Assembly (NCBI GenBank): GCA_943138885.2
Contig: OW964548.2
Coordinates: 41,971,564-42,035,563, forward strand
Direction of reading: 5' to 3'
Length of the DNA stretch: 64,000 nucleotides
Origin: Tholera decimalis
Lineage: Eukaryota > Arthropoda > Insecta > Lepidoptera > Noctuidae
Position 1 is the first letter of the stretch. Every line of letters starts with the position of its first letter. A program made the translations under genes and the position numbers. Of the stretch, positions 32,222 through 42,911 are shown one piece after another. The notes beneath the pieces were generated by a model. That model was not told the DNA's origin. It made no database searches and saw only the letters and a program-made list of their open reading frames with translations.

Positions 32222-34700
32222 TTATTTATTTATTTATTTAGGTTTCCCAACAAAGAATACACTTACATGCTAAAATATCTTATAAAACTATATCACCTTG
32301 TGTTTCTCCAATTATAGGGGAACACATCATGCGTGAGTATAGAAATAACAAGAAAAAAAATATTAAATATATGAAAAATCATTAAATACACGAAAAAAAG
32401 TCCCTTATCATACTTTCTTACAAAAAAAATTAAAATCATATAATACTATTATTAACAGGATAAACAGTGTGATACTTTATAGCGAACAGCGAAGAAAAAA
32501 ATAACAATAAACAATAAAAATTAAGATAATTTAAGACTATAATGTGGTTAGCATTAGTGAGTATACCTATTACATAATATAATATATCTGATATATCTTT
32601 CAATTGCGAAAGGATAGAGGATTTATATTTTACTAATGTATTTGAAAAAATGTCTATGTCTACCGAGGAGCAAGCTATAGTATTGTACAGACCTGTCACT
32701 CTTGCAACGGGTGAATGCTTACCCAGATTTGTGCGGTATCGCGGGATTTTAAATAATGGGCGGGGTTGGCGTAGGATTCTGATAGGAACGTTTATATGAA
32801 TTCTGCTAAGAAGATCAGGACTGTTGATCCCATTGTTTAGTAACTTGTACAAGAATATAAGATCAGAGACAGTGCGACGAGATTCCAGAGTAATCAGTTT
32901 AAAATGGGCATTCTATCAGCATATGATCGACAATTCCGAAGTTTGAATCGGAAAGCTAAATGACGAACCAGTCTCTTCTGAACCCTCTCTATCCGGGTTA
33001 TGTGAACTTGGTATGCAGGGTTCCATACAGTGCAGCAGTATTGTAATTGACTACGTACATAACTATTATATAACAAAAGTATGGTAGATGATTTTTTAAA
33101 TTCTCTAGAAGATCGCAACAGAAATCCGAGAGCCTGGTAAGCTAAATTAAGCATCTTATCTATGTGATCTTTGAAACTTAGCCTACTATTCAGATATACA
33201 CCTAAATCCCGAATGACTGTTACCTCTGTTAGGGTGTTTCCATTAATATTATATGATGACGGAATCTTGTTGCGTTTTTTGGTAAATTTAATATGGAAGC
33301 ATTTGGAACAGTTTAAGTACATTTTATTATTGATACGCCATTGTGTTAGCTTATTTATATCTGACTGAAGTAAATTAATATCAGATTCACTGCGAACTAT
33401 GCGAATCAACTTCAGGTCGTCTGCAAAAAGGTAAGGTGTAGAATATGTAATTACTTGCGAGATGTCGTTGATAAAAATATTAAAGAATAACGGCCCCAAG
33501 TTCGAACCTTGGGGTAGGTACGCCAGAAGTGGCTAGAAAAGGATCAGACTCACCACCGTCTACAACCATCGTAGATGGACGGTCATTAAGGTACGATCTA
33601 CACCAACCTAGTGTTGTACCGGTAATTCCCAGGGATTGAAGTTTAATTAATAGTAGCTCGTGATTTACCTTGTCAAAGGCCTTCGAAAAGTCAGTATAAA
33701 TTGCATCCACTTGTAAACCCTGATCAACTGCAGATGCTAATTCAGTAACATAAGTTACGAAATTTGTGCATGTTGACTTTTTCTCCATGAAACCGTGCTG
33801 ATTAATCGATAGAAACTTTCCGACGTGATCGTATAAAACTGGGTAGACAAGTGATTCAAAGACTTTAGACAAGGTACAGGGAATCGAAATGGGTCGATAA
33901 TTCGAAATCACCTCACGTTTTCCACTCTTGTGTATAGGTACTATCCTTGCCCGCTTCCAAACATTAGGAAATATACCTGTTTTTAAAGAAGTATTATAGA
34001 TATTAGCCAATGGAGAGAGGAAACAAAACGAGCGCATCTTAACCAAAATATTGAGGGTATATTATCAGGACCTGCACCTTTTGAAATATCGAGCTCGGAA
34101 AGTTTTTTACAAATGACTTCTGAAGTTTTTGATGGGTAAAACTGGGACGGATGTGGAAGGCATACTATTAGTTGGAATACTTGGAGGGTCATATACTGAA
34201 GAGAAATGTTCTGCAAACAAATTAGAAATGGCTTTATTATCAGATGCGTTCACAGTGCCAAGAGTCATTTCCGAAGGGTAAGAAGAACTACGCTTTCGGA
34301 GGTTTTTAATGTATGTCCAGAAGAATTTGGGGTGTCCTTTTATTTTGTTTTCTATATCGACTATATAATTGTTGTAACATGTTTGAGTTAGCGTTTTACA
34401 TTCTTTCCTCAAGTAACTGAACTCTATCACATCTAACGGATTATTATATTTTTTTACTTTTTGGTGGTATTTTAGTTTTTGTTTCAGTAATTTTACGAGT
34501 TGATGCGAGTACCATGGTGGATATTTTCCTCTCACAAATATGGTTTCTGGTACATGTTTTTTAATGATGTCTTTAATTTTAGCGTAAAATCTATCCAGCA
34601 TTTTATTAACATCGTTACATGCTGTTAACTCGTCAGTTCAGTTAGTGTTTTCAAGTGTTTTTGTTATAATTCCATAGTCAGCTTTATGAAAATTAGGTTT
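32222..34700 (-). mobile_element. LINE, 5'-truncated, (TAAA)n tail
   Basis: Minus-strand LINE inserted in the hAT. The 3' end is a (TAAA)n microsatellite (32216-32241 on the plus strand as tttatttatt). It keeps the end of the endonuclease-RT linker, all RT motifs and the C-terminus. Confidence 0.85.
32436..34601 (-). pseudogene. LINE endonuclease-RT ORF2, frameshifted
   Basis: Linker region first: VPETIFVRGKYPPWYSHQL, LKQKLKYHQKVKKYN, HPKFFWTYIKNLRK. Then RT motifs ISKGAGPDNIPSIF, WKRARIVPIHKSGKR, ISNYRPISI, INQHGFMEKKSTCTN, AIYTDFSKAFDKVNH, SGVP(QGS) and GPLFFNIFINDI. The catalytic box is FADD (PYLFADDLKLIR). The C-terminal VIRDLGVYLNSRLSFKDHID, RIERVQKRLVRHL follows. Reading moves through at least three frames (breaks near 34110, 33500 and 32880), so it is inactive although the FADD box is intact. 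Jockey/CR1-group by overall motif order; clade not certain. Confidence 0.88.
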
Positions 34701-35530
34701 ACTGATTACTTATTAAGTTAACTTGCTTAAGTTAACTTGCAAAAACACAGGGGAAGAGCGGGGAGACTAGGGGGAAACAATGAGATTGGCATATTGGCAG
34801 CACTGAAAAGAGCTATTTATGTGTTCTACGAGTTTTGATCGTTTGTACGGAGCCGCATTTCAGATCATTCGATGAGGATGTTAATGCGCTGGCTCTGACG
34901 GAGGTGCTGCTCAAAGTTACTAGGTACTTCCAACAGATACACGCGCCGATGGCTTCTACTGATATCACATACAATCGTTGCCGCTGAACGTACCCATTTG
35001 AGAAATATTGTAACGTGTAAACATTGTCTATAATACTGATCAACTGAGTGACGTCACGTCGCGCATTTTGTGTTTATAAATCACACATTTAAATTTTTTA
35101 GATTAAGTAGCAATGTTGATTTATGAACTTCTATCGTACTCTAGTAGTTATTTCGTACCTACATAAATACAGCAGGTAACGTACCTAGGCAATTTTTATT
35201 TATGTAATGTAGATTAATTCTATCAAAATAAGAACATAATACACACAATATTATTTACTTAACTAAATTTTATTGTTACGTAGGCACACTATACCTATCT
35301 GGTAACGCATCTGTTTTATTAATCTTCCAAAGAATCATTATTTTTATCAAAGAATGCCGAACTTTCAGGAGTATTTATTTCAATATTATTTTTTTACTAT
35401 AATCCTTGTTGATGTTGATGCAAAGTGATGAGTTTACAATTAAATGTCATTAATTTGTTTTTTATATGTTTTAACCATGTTTTAGCACATGTAAATTTAC
35501 ACGTTTATTAAGAAACCGACTGAATCCCGA
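34701..35530. other. hAT interior, noncoding
   Basis: A 14-bp direct duplication (ttaagttaacttgc twice, about 34715-34742) is present. The rest is AT-rich without gene signals. Confidence 0.5.
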
Positions 35531-35534
35531 GGGA

Positions 35535-35645
35535 CACGGTAGGTAGCTCAGGTGGTTGAAGCATAGGCACGGACCGCCGAGGTCGTGGATTCAGACCTCA
35601 TCTGTGTCAATTGATATTTCGAATATCTTATTTTTATTAATTTGG
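35535..35645 (+). repeat. tRNA-derived SINE head
   Basis: A box TAGCTCAGGTGG (35544-35555) and B box GGATTCAGACC (35587-35597) lie in the plus orientation with correct spacing, followed by an AT-rich tail. It sits inside the hAT. Not a foldable tRNA in my reading. Confidence 0.6.
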
Positions 35646-35904
35646 TTGGTATTTACTATGCCTATGTCAATTCAAGCTCAAAATGTACCTACTCTGTTAC
35701 GTTGTTCTAAGATCGAAACAAACGTTTTATAAATATCAATACGATAATAGTTAATTGCAAGACTTGCGAGACCCTTGCTGCAAGACCAAGACCAAGACTG
35801 AGAGCGCATTACCAAGACCAAAACCAGGTGCATTGACCCAAGACCAAGACCAAGACTAGCTAAGTCTCGTCTTGGTCTTGCATTTGGGCAACACTACTAC
35901 TGGG

Positions 35905-36045
35905 CGCAAGAAGCTGAAATTTGGCATGTATGTTCCTTGGGGTGTGTAGGGGAGCACTAAGAAAGGATTTTTGGAATTTCCTACGATCCCGAAGTTTACA
36001 CGGAAAAATCCTCTGACGCGTAGTCGCGGGCAATAGCTAATATTT
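35905..36045 (+). repeat. Helitron-like repeat, 3' part
   Basis: Continues 31950-32005. Contains 'gctgaaatttggcatgtatg', 'cctacgatcccgaag' and ends 'tagtcgcgggcaatagctaa' followed by T, a CTAA-type Helitron 3' end. Confidence 0.65.
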
Positions 36046-36049
36046 CATA

Positions 36050-36225
36050 CTAGCAGTCATGCAGGACTTAGCTCCCGTGAACTTGATCATGATAAAAACA
36101 TAACCCTCCTTCTTTTTCAGTCGGTTAAAAAGTAGCTTATAACCTCCCTCGAGCTCAAATGCACCTAGTTTTTTCGAAGATAAGCGCGTTTAAACAAACA
36201 AACTTTTCCACTTTATAATACATAT
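36050..36225 (-). repeat. Non-autonomous Helitron, reverse orientation
   Basis: Begins with CTAG (36050-36053) on the plus strand (the 3' end of a minus-strand element). It contains the reverse of the body seen at 6988-7186 ('cataaccctccttctttttcag', 'gcgtttaaacaaacaaac') and fades out at 'cactttataatac'. Exact 5' end unclear. Confidence 0.6.
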
Positions 36226-36589
36226 TTGATTTTTTTTTCAGTTTATATCAGAATTTCGTACTAAGCTCGAGTGGTTTCCCATACGTCTTCTACATGACTA
36301 TATCTTCTCTGCTCTACAGTATTCTGACTATCATACAACACACCTACCTTCTCCTATCTCAAAGATCGTTTCAAGTTCTTTCATAACGCACAAACTTGCT
36401 ATCTGAGGTCACCGGAAAACTTAGAACTGGATGCATTCCACTAGCTATCTAGCTTATAGCTACTATGACTAATCTTTTACGATTCAGCAATGCCTGTGTC
36501 AATAAGGTGTCATCTCAATGGTAGTCCAGTTTTAAAACCATGGTAAAGAATCTCTCTCTTTGATTATCTGTACTTACTTAAGTTCACTA

Positions 36590-36780
36590 TTTTATAGTAG
36601 TTGTGCCCGCGAATTAGTTCGCGTGGGAAGTAAATATTTCCCGCTTAATTTCTCGATACAAAGTTTGTGGTGCTCTCTTGTTTCTTTCTTTTGCCCTATA
36701 ATTATAAAAAGGTTGTTTTGTTTAAATTGTGTAAATAACTAAAATAACCGTAGGCAATGCGTCAGAATAGATAATATAAT
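36590..36780 (-). repeat. Helitron 3'-end fragment and spacer
   Basis: 'tagttgtgcccgcgaattag' is the reverse of the Helitron 3' terminus; the remainder is diverged repeat up to the LINE boundary. Confidence 0.5.
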
Positions 36781-38325
36781 AAGCGCAGAGGAACAGATAA
36801 TCTTCGGAGCTCCCCAGGGAAGTATTTTGGGTCCCACCCTTTTCTTAATTTATATAAATGACCTCTGTAATCTGCCTCTCGTAAACTGTGATATTTTCAC
36901 TTACGCAGACGACACTGCACTAGTGGCATATGGTAAAAATTGGGATGATGCCAAATTACACTCAGAAGATGCATTACTGAGAGTAATGCATTGGTTAGCA
37001 AAAAATATGTTAACCTTAAATGTTAAAAAGACCCAATTCTTACGCTTCATTCTACCGCACACATCAAAACCGGCTGTAGAAACCGAAAACTTAAAAGCCC
37101 ATACCTGTCCGCAAAACACTGAAGCCTGTGCCTGTCTGTCGTTGACGATGGTAGAATCCATAAAATATCTCGGAGTATTCGTTGACGAGAAATTAGACTG
37201 GACTACTCAATTAGAGTCATTAACATCTCGCACCAGAAGACTCATTTTTATATTCAAAAACCTAAGATTTTCAGCGGATAAAGATACTCTCCGAATAGTT
37301 TTTCTGGCTCTGTGTCAATCTATTCTGACGTACTGTATCCCGGTCTGGGGAGGAACTCATAAAACTGAGCTGTTGAAGCTTGAAAGAGCTCAAAGGGCTG
37401 TGTTAAAAGTAATTCACTGTAAACCACGTGACTACCCTACGTACATGTTATATTCAGAATGCAATGTACTAACTGTTAGAAAATTATATATCTTAAGTTC
37501 CATCATCCGCCAACACTCTATGATTTCTTTCGATAAGCAGCTTGTCAGTCAGCGGCGACGTGGCTTTCCTTTATGTACAACTGTCTCCTGCAGGACTGCT
37601 TTCGCAAGACGACAGTTTAGTGGCCTAAGTGCTAGGCTCTATAATAAAGCCCACAAGCAATTAAATATCTACACCTTAACTAAGTGTAAGGTAAAACACG
37701 TGCTTTATTCTTGGCTGCAGGAATTAACATATTGTGATGCCGAGGAGCTTATAACCGCTGTACAGTAAAGTCAAATAGGTTTACACACACACAATAGACT
37801 TTAAAACAATCAATCAAACACACACACGCAAATTCACTCTCCCATAAACACACACAAACAAATTCACTCTAACATACACACACACGTATACACGCGCGCG
37901 CGTGCTTTCAAACTGACACACACACGCACACACAAATATCAGACGCACACACAGAGTGACATATATACATACATTGCTTTTTTTTTATTTTATTATTTAA
38001 TGTATCAGTGTACTTTGTTCGCCCATTGCACGCACCGATATTTTTGTGTAACACCAATTAGACCTATTATAAGGGCTCTCTTTCCTAAGATACAGACAGT
38101 TTTTCTGCCTAGTTTAGGAAAGGGAGGCCAATGACTCATCTTATTATTTTCTATATGATTTCTAAGTATAAGACAACTCAGTACTTACATTGATCATAAA
38201 TGTACAAATAATTTGCACGCTTGTTACAAGCAAAACATGTACCAATTTAGAATTTTTGTATCACCTATTATACCTACCATGTTTTTAGCAAATAAATATT
38301 ATTATTATTATTATTATATTATAAC
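36781..38325 (+). mobile_element. LINE, 5'-truncated, (ATT)n tail
   Basis: Contains the second half of ORF2, a 3' UTR with a long (CA)-rich tract (37778-37975), and a terminal (TTA)n microsatellite (38303-38322). Same type as the two LINEs at 44.2-51 kb by protein motifs, CA-rich 3' UTR and ATT tail. Confidence 0.88.
36785..37768 (+). pseudogene. LINE ORF2 fragment: RT palm to C-terminus
   Basis: Open from the 5' break: EEQIIFGAPQGSILGPTLFL, YINDLC, the catalytic box TYADDTALVAYG, LTLNVKKTQFLRF and VESIKYLGVFVDEKLDW. The C-terminal block LERAQRAVLKVIHCKP, LTVRKLYILSSIIRQH follows, with stop at 37766-37768. The endonuclease and fingers of the RT were never copied here (5' truncation). The remaining 328 codons have no stop or frameshift, so the insertion is fairly young, but it cannot make a working enzyme. 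Confidence 0.9.
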
Positions 38326-38390
38326 TATAGGCACTTGAGATAATACAGTTATTTTGAAATCACAGATAGGCGTTTCAATTTTATTTATAA

Positions 38391-38645
38391 CTAGCTTTTG
38401 CCCGCGACTTCGTCCGCGAGGAATAGTTACTTTGGGCTAACGTTAAATTTAACCCCGATTTTGAAGCATTCTTCATTGGCGCTCCGCTCCTATTGGCCTT
38501 AGCGTAATGATATATAGCCTATAGCCTTTCTCTATAAATTGACTATTTAATTAAAAAATATTTTTTCAATTCGAACTAGTAGTTCCTGAGATTATCGCGT
38601 TCAAACAAACAAACAAACTCTTCAGCCTTATATTATTAGTATAGA
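38391..38645 (-). mobile_element. Non-autonomous Helitron, 255 bp
   Basis: Read on the minus strand it starts TC in TCTATACTAATAATATAAGG (38645 downward) and ends CTAG (38394-38391) after 'cgaagtcgcgggcaaaag'. Flanking bases are A before and T after, the Helitron A/T target. Noncoding. Confidence 0.82.
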
Positions 38646-38834
38646 TAGCTGTTGCCCGCGACTTCGTCCACGTTTCCGTCGTTTTTCGTAAAAAAAAAGT
38701 AGCCTGTCCTTCCTCACGGTTCAGTGATTTTGATGTAACAGACAGATTAACTTTCGTAATTTAGTAGGGAAATATAATATGTCAATCTATAATACTGTTG
38801 AAAAATATCGCAATACCGAACCGCACAATATTAT
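38646..38834 (-). repeat. Helitron fragment
   Basis: 'tagctgttgcccgcgacttcgtccacg' is a Helitron 3' end in reverse; the 5' end is lost. It stands directly against the preceding Helitron. Confidence 0.55.
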
Positions 38835-39290
38835 TGTCAATAGCTGTGCCCGCGACTCCGTCAGCGTGTAACTCCTTGTGTGTTATTAAGTTAATGTATC
38901 GGTAATATTGTTTAGATCACGTTCACATGAGGCTTAAGTACCTATAGAACGAAAATACTTCAGCGCAAAGCTTCCGGGTAAAATATGTTGAAAGTTGGCC
39001 CGTCCGGTACGTGAACATAGAGATTTCTAGAACTGCTAACTCGGGAAAGAGCGACGTACAACTGACCATGCGAGAAACAACTGACACCGAGATCTACTCC
39101 AGCAACACGAAAAGTCTGCCCTTGAGCCTTATTAATTTTCATTGCATAACACACCGAGACTGGGAATTGCGTTCTTTTAAATTGGAATGGAAAATTATTT
39201 GGTATTATGGGAATTCTGGGAATAAAGACGGTTTCTCCTGCACCGCAACCTGTTAAAATTTGAGCCTCGATTATACTTTGTTGCAAAAAG
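38835..39290 (-). mobile_element. Autonomous-type Helitron, 3' portion
   Basis: On the minus strand a Helitron helicase end (38960-39286) is followed by about 120 bp and the 3' terminus 'ctgacggagtcgcgggcacag' near 38865-38840. This shows that the many CTAG-ended repeats here share their 3' end with a coding Helitron. The Rep domain and most of the helicase are absent. Confidence 0.8.
38960..39286 (-). pseudogene. Helitron Rep/helicase, C-terminal end (PIF1-like motif VI)
   Basis: Helitron helicases unwind DNA for rolling-circle transposition. The 108-codon frame reads ILTGCGAGETVFIPRIPIIP, FPFQFKRTQFPVSVCYAMKI, NKAQGQTFRVAGVDLG, FSHGQLYVALSRVSSSRNL. The blocks NKAQGQ and GQLYVALSRV are PIF1-type motifs V and VI. 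The ordinary stop follows at the 3' end. Nothing upstream belongs to the protein, so this is a 5'-truncated remnant, though its frame is clean. Confidence 0.9.
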
Positions 39291-39364
39291 TTGTGGTGGT
39301 TTTAAATTTCGGAGCAGAATAATAAATCAGAAAGCTTCGAACTGCTAAGCTATCGGGAGTTACA

Positions 39365-39756
39365 CGTGTTATTGTGAGTCAACCATAAAAGATAGATATA
39401 TGCTGTCGTGGGATATGTTTTATATAATTTTAAGGAGAACATTTCCGTCATAAATGATTTCTGTGTAGCTTTAACCATTAAGGTTGCACTCGCGACGGAA
39501 CCTTAAAAAATGGAGTAACTTCTCCCGTTTTCCCAACATTTCCCTTCACTGCTCTGCTCCTATTGATTGTAGCGTGATGAAAAGTATACTATAACCTGCT
39601 CATGAGTATGAAAAATAATTGTACCAAGTTTCGTTAAAATCCGTCGAGTAGTTTTTGTTTCTATAACGGTTATACAGACAGACAGACAGACAGACAAAAA
39701 TTTTACTGATTGCATTTTTGGCATCAGTATCGATCCCTAATCACCCCCTGATGATC
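39365..39756. repeat. Dispersed repeat with (GACA)n microsatellite
   Basis: 'gtgagtcaaccataaaagatag' matches 14463. The 3' half ('ttcgttaaaatccgtcgagtag') leads into a (CAGA)n run (39674-39697). Noncoding. Confidence 0.6.
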
Positions 39757-40512
39757 AACCGACGACAAAAAGAGGAGGTTATCAATTCGACGCGTATATT
39801 TTTTTTTTTTTATGTATGATCATCGAGTACTCGAAGACGGCTGAACCGATTTGGAAAATTCTTTTTTGTTCGAATGTACATACTTCGAAATTGGTACCAC
39901 TATCACCAAAGTCAGGATCTGATGATGGGATCCTGGAGAAATCGAGGGAACTCTTCAAATATTATAGGCACACCTATGGCGTTTTGGGTATTTCTTATAG
40001 TAACTTGTGCAGTTGCTCTCAAAAAGTACCATTTGGGGAAGTGGAACTGATGATGAAGACCACAGATGGCCGCCGAAACTACTCAATAATAAGTATTAAG
40101 TGGATTGCGATTCGATTACTTGAATATGGATGTTAAGCACTTTATGCTCGTCACAATGCATATGGTGATGTAGAGCTGATGGTGAAGTACCAGGAGAACT
40201 CCTCAACAATTAACGGCCCAGCATTGGGAAAAGCAATATTTTGTAAAAGGTTATAAGTAGTTGACATTTAGGCTCTTGTAACTAGGTAAATTAAAAATCA
40301 TCCAACTAAAAAGAGTGAAAAAAAAACTTTTTAACAAAAGATTAAACCGACTCCCAAAAAACACTGCAATGTGAAAAATAACTTTAATTTCGGAAGTCGG
40401 TGCCAAAAACGAAAAAACAAAACTAAAGACACCGACTACCGAAATTAAAGTTATTTTTCACTTTGCAGTGTATTTTAGGAGTCGGTTTAATTTTTTGTTA
40501 AAAAGTTTTTTT
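39757..40512. repeat. Hairpin-ended dispersed repeat, copy 3
   Basis: Same body as copies at 15207 and 16108. The terminal stem has about 80-bp arms (40321-40404 and 40429-40510) with several mismatches. Its loop (aaaaacgaaaaaacaaaact..) is the reverse complement of the loop in copy 2. Confidence 0.85.
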
Positions 40513-40636
40513 TTTTTTGTAAATATATTTCATGTACAGAATTGACCTCTCTACAGATTTATTATAAGTATAGTATATATATATGATTCGACTTAGGTAT
40601 ATATTTATTTAGGTATTTATTTAGGTATTTATTGTA

Positions 40637-41023
40637 CAACGTGTAATTTAAAGGGTATATAGGTACATACCGATTGCACGGCTTCTTTGGATGATAACAA
40701 ACGATATAGCAAGGGTTTTGTAATACTTTGTCTACATGTGTGGAGCTTATTAGAAATTTCAATACATTGATACCAGGGACCGAATTTTTCAAATTAAGAA
40801 GAACGATGACAATTATCGTGTTATTGGCTAGTGACGTGGAAAGTGATGACCCTCATAGTGCTGTGACACGTTTGTTATTATTGGTATTCAAGAAACATAC
40901 GAAACCAACAATTTGGGTTCAATTCTGTGAGTCACTTATTTTGAGCTGAAACTGCATAGAGACTCCATACCAGATGTTGTTTTCAGTGCTTTTGGATAGA
41001 TATGGGGTTTCCGTTACACGTTG
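40637..41023. mobile_element. MITE copy 1 (CAACGTGTAA ends)
   Basis: About 387 bp, from CAACGTGTAA to TTACACGTTG with TA outside each end (40635-40636, 41024-41025). About 85-90% alike by eye to the copy at 42356-42740. Small noncoding element of Tc1/mariner-like habit. Confidence 0.8.
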
Positions 41024-41025
41024 TA

Positions 41026-41733
41026 TATGTATATTGTTCACCAAAGACTATCTGCAGTAGACAAAGTAGCTTAGTACTACAGATAGTCTTAATAAGATCG
41101 CTTTTAGCTATAAGGCCGTCCATTATGTAATGTTTTTAATTAATATATTTTTGCTTTATTCTTAAATCACCATAATATATAAACTAACATTAAATCGATT
41201 CCTCGTTTCTTGTCATCGTCTTCCGAAATTAAAATTATTTTTTACTTTGTATTTTTTTTTATTTGGAAGTTGAATTTTCTTTGGAAATTTAATTTAAACT
41301 TATTACATTTAGGTTTCTATTTTGGAATATTGACAGAAACGATTGCCTGAATTAACAACACGTCAGGTGGAATGATATTCCATTCCAAGTTTATATGTAG
41401 GTACTTATATAGATATATTTTCACAGAATAGAGCAGCTGGTAAAATTTAAATTACAGTTTTGCTAAGTTAAGGTAAGGCGAATATATAAAAGGTTCTCAG
41501 TAAAGTGTTCTATTGCTCGCTTTAATACATGCCAAAATAAAAAGCGCGCTGCCCGATTTACAACTTTCAGCGGTAAGCCGAGGGTTAAATACATATTAGC
41601 GCGTTTTTATCCTCACTTTGATGATTTAGACGTTGCCTAGTTTAGTGATAACGAATATTGGTACAGAATAATTGTCTAATACTTAGAGAAAAATCGTCAT
41701 ATGGTTTACTTAACTTATCTTGGTTATTTTAAT
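41026..41733. other. Spacer with degenerate hairpin-repeat scrap
   Basis: Positions 41215-41280 resemble the stem of the hairpin-ended repeat ('ttccgaaattaaaattattttt'). No gene. Confidence 0.4.
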
Positions 41734-41863
41734 GTCTCAGAGTCCAATAAAACATATTTTGCACTCTCACGTGGATATAGAGTATACGAAACACTGAACA
41801 CGCATCCGTACTCGACCGTAGTCGGTGAGCAACTAAACTTGCCGCGTGCTCGCATACGCTACA
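41734..41863. repeat. 130-bp module, copy 1
   Basis: Matches 53134-53263 over exactly 130 bp with eight differences, all transitions, and no gaps. It ends GCATACGCTACA. On the minus strand it begins TGTAGCGTATG, like the LTR starts in this window. Identity unknown. Confidence 0.8.
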
Positions 41864-42353
41864 TCCCTTCTTTATTTTAATTGATTTGAAATATTTCTAA
41901 ATTACAATTAAGTTAAGCTAGATGAGGCCGGTGTTTCCTAACTGACTACTCTCAGAAGAAACACCGAAACAAACTCAGAGGTCATCGTCTCTTTTAAAAC
42001 AATTAATAGAGTTTTCACTGTTTCATCATGTCTTACCACACTATATGAATAATTTATTTATTTACGTTTGAGTGATAATCCTTCCTGACTTCAACATTCC
42101 GAATACACACATAACCAATTTATACTCAAGACATGAGTTCTCGATCCTTTGCGATCCTCTTTCCCTCTTTCTTCATTTGCAGATCTCTGTCTCTCATTTC
42201 TTTATCTAATTGTTTTACATTCCATGTCTGATGCTGCTGGAATCTTTCCTGTAATCCGTCTATTACAAAATAATGCAGATGGAGGTTTGCCTGTAACAGT
42301 ACTGTTATACATAATTTAATAAATTAATAGTAACATTTGAAACGAGATTTATA
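41864..42353. other. AT-rich spacer
   Basis: No gene or element recognised. Confidence 0.45.
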
Positions 42354-42355
42354 TA

Positions 42356-42740
42356 CAACGTGTAATTTAAAGGGTATATACATACTAAGTACACGGCTTC
42401 TTTGGATGATAACAGACGATATGGCAACGGTTTTGTAATCCTATGTCAACATGTGTGGAACTTATTAGAAATTTCAATCAATTGATACCAGAGACCGATT
42501 TTTTAAATTAAGAAGAACGAAGAGAATTATTGTGTTATTGGCTAGTGACGTGGGAAATTATTGACCCTCGTAGTGCTGTGACACGTTTGTTATGATTGGT
42601 ATTCAAGAAACATATGAAACCGATAATTTGGTATCAATTATTTGAGTCTCTTATTTTTAGCTGAAACTGTGCATAAAGACTCCATACTAGATGTTGTCTT
42701 CAGCCCTTTTGGATAGATATGGGGTTTCCGTTACACGTTG
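42356..42740. mobile_element. MITE copy 2 (CAACGTGTAA ends)
   Basis: Same family and orientation as 40637-41023, with TA flanks (42354-42355 and 42741-42742). Confidence 0.8.
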
Positions 42741-42911
42741 TATATGCAAACCCCTTCATTTGAAATCCATAACATGGCAGTGCACAAAATATCTAGTCTG
42801 CCATCTTGGGTCTTTAGGCAGTAAGACTGATGATAATGACGTAAATATTATCTTAATCGGTTGAGGATGACTGCTTTAAAATTTTGTTGCAAGATCTGCC
42901 CTGAACAGACA

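Larger units (their letters stand above)
32006..35896. mobile_element. hAT element with subterminal GTCTTG repeats, carrying a LINE and a SINE
   Basis: Ends TAGTGTTGCCCAAA.. and ..TTTGGGCAACACTA are hAT-type TIRs. The 8-bp flanks are CTACTGGA (31998-32005) and CTACTGGG (35897-35904), 7 of 8 identical, and the second matches the uninterrupted repeat target. Both ends carry many copies of cttggtcttg/caagaccaag within about 170 bp (32020-32175 and 35757-35885), an arrangement typical of hAT transposase binding sites. No hAT transposase is seen; a LINE (32222-34700) occupies much of the interior. Confidence 0.88.
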
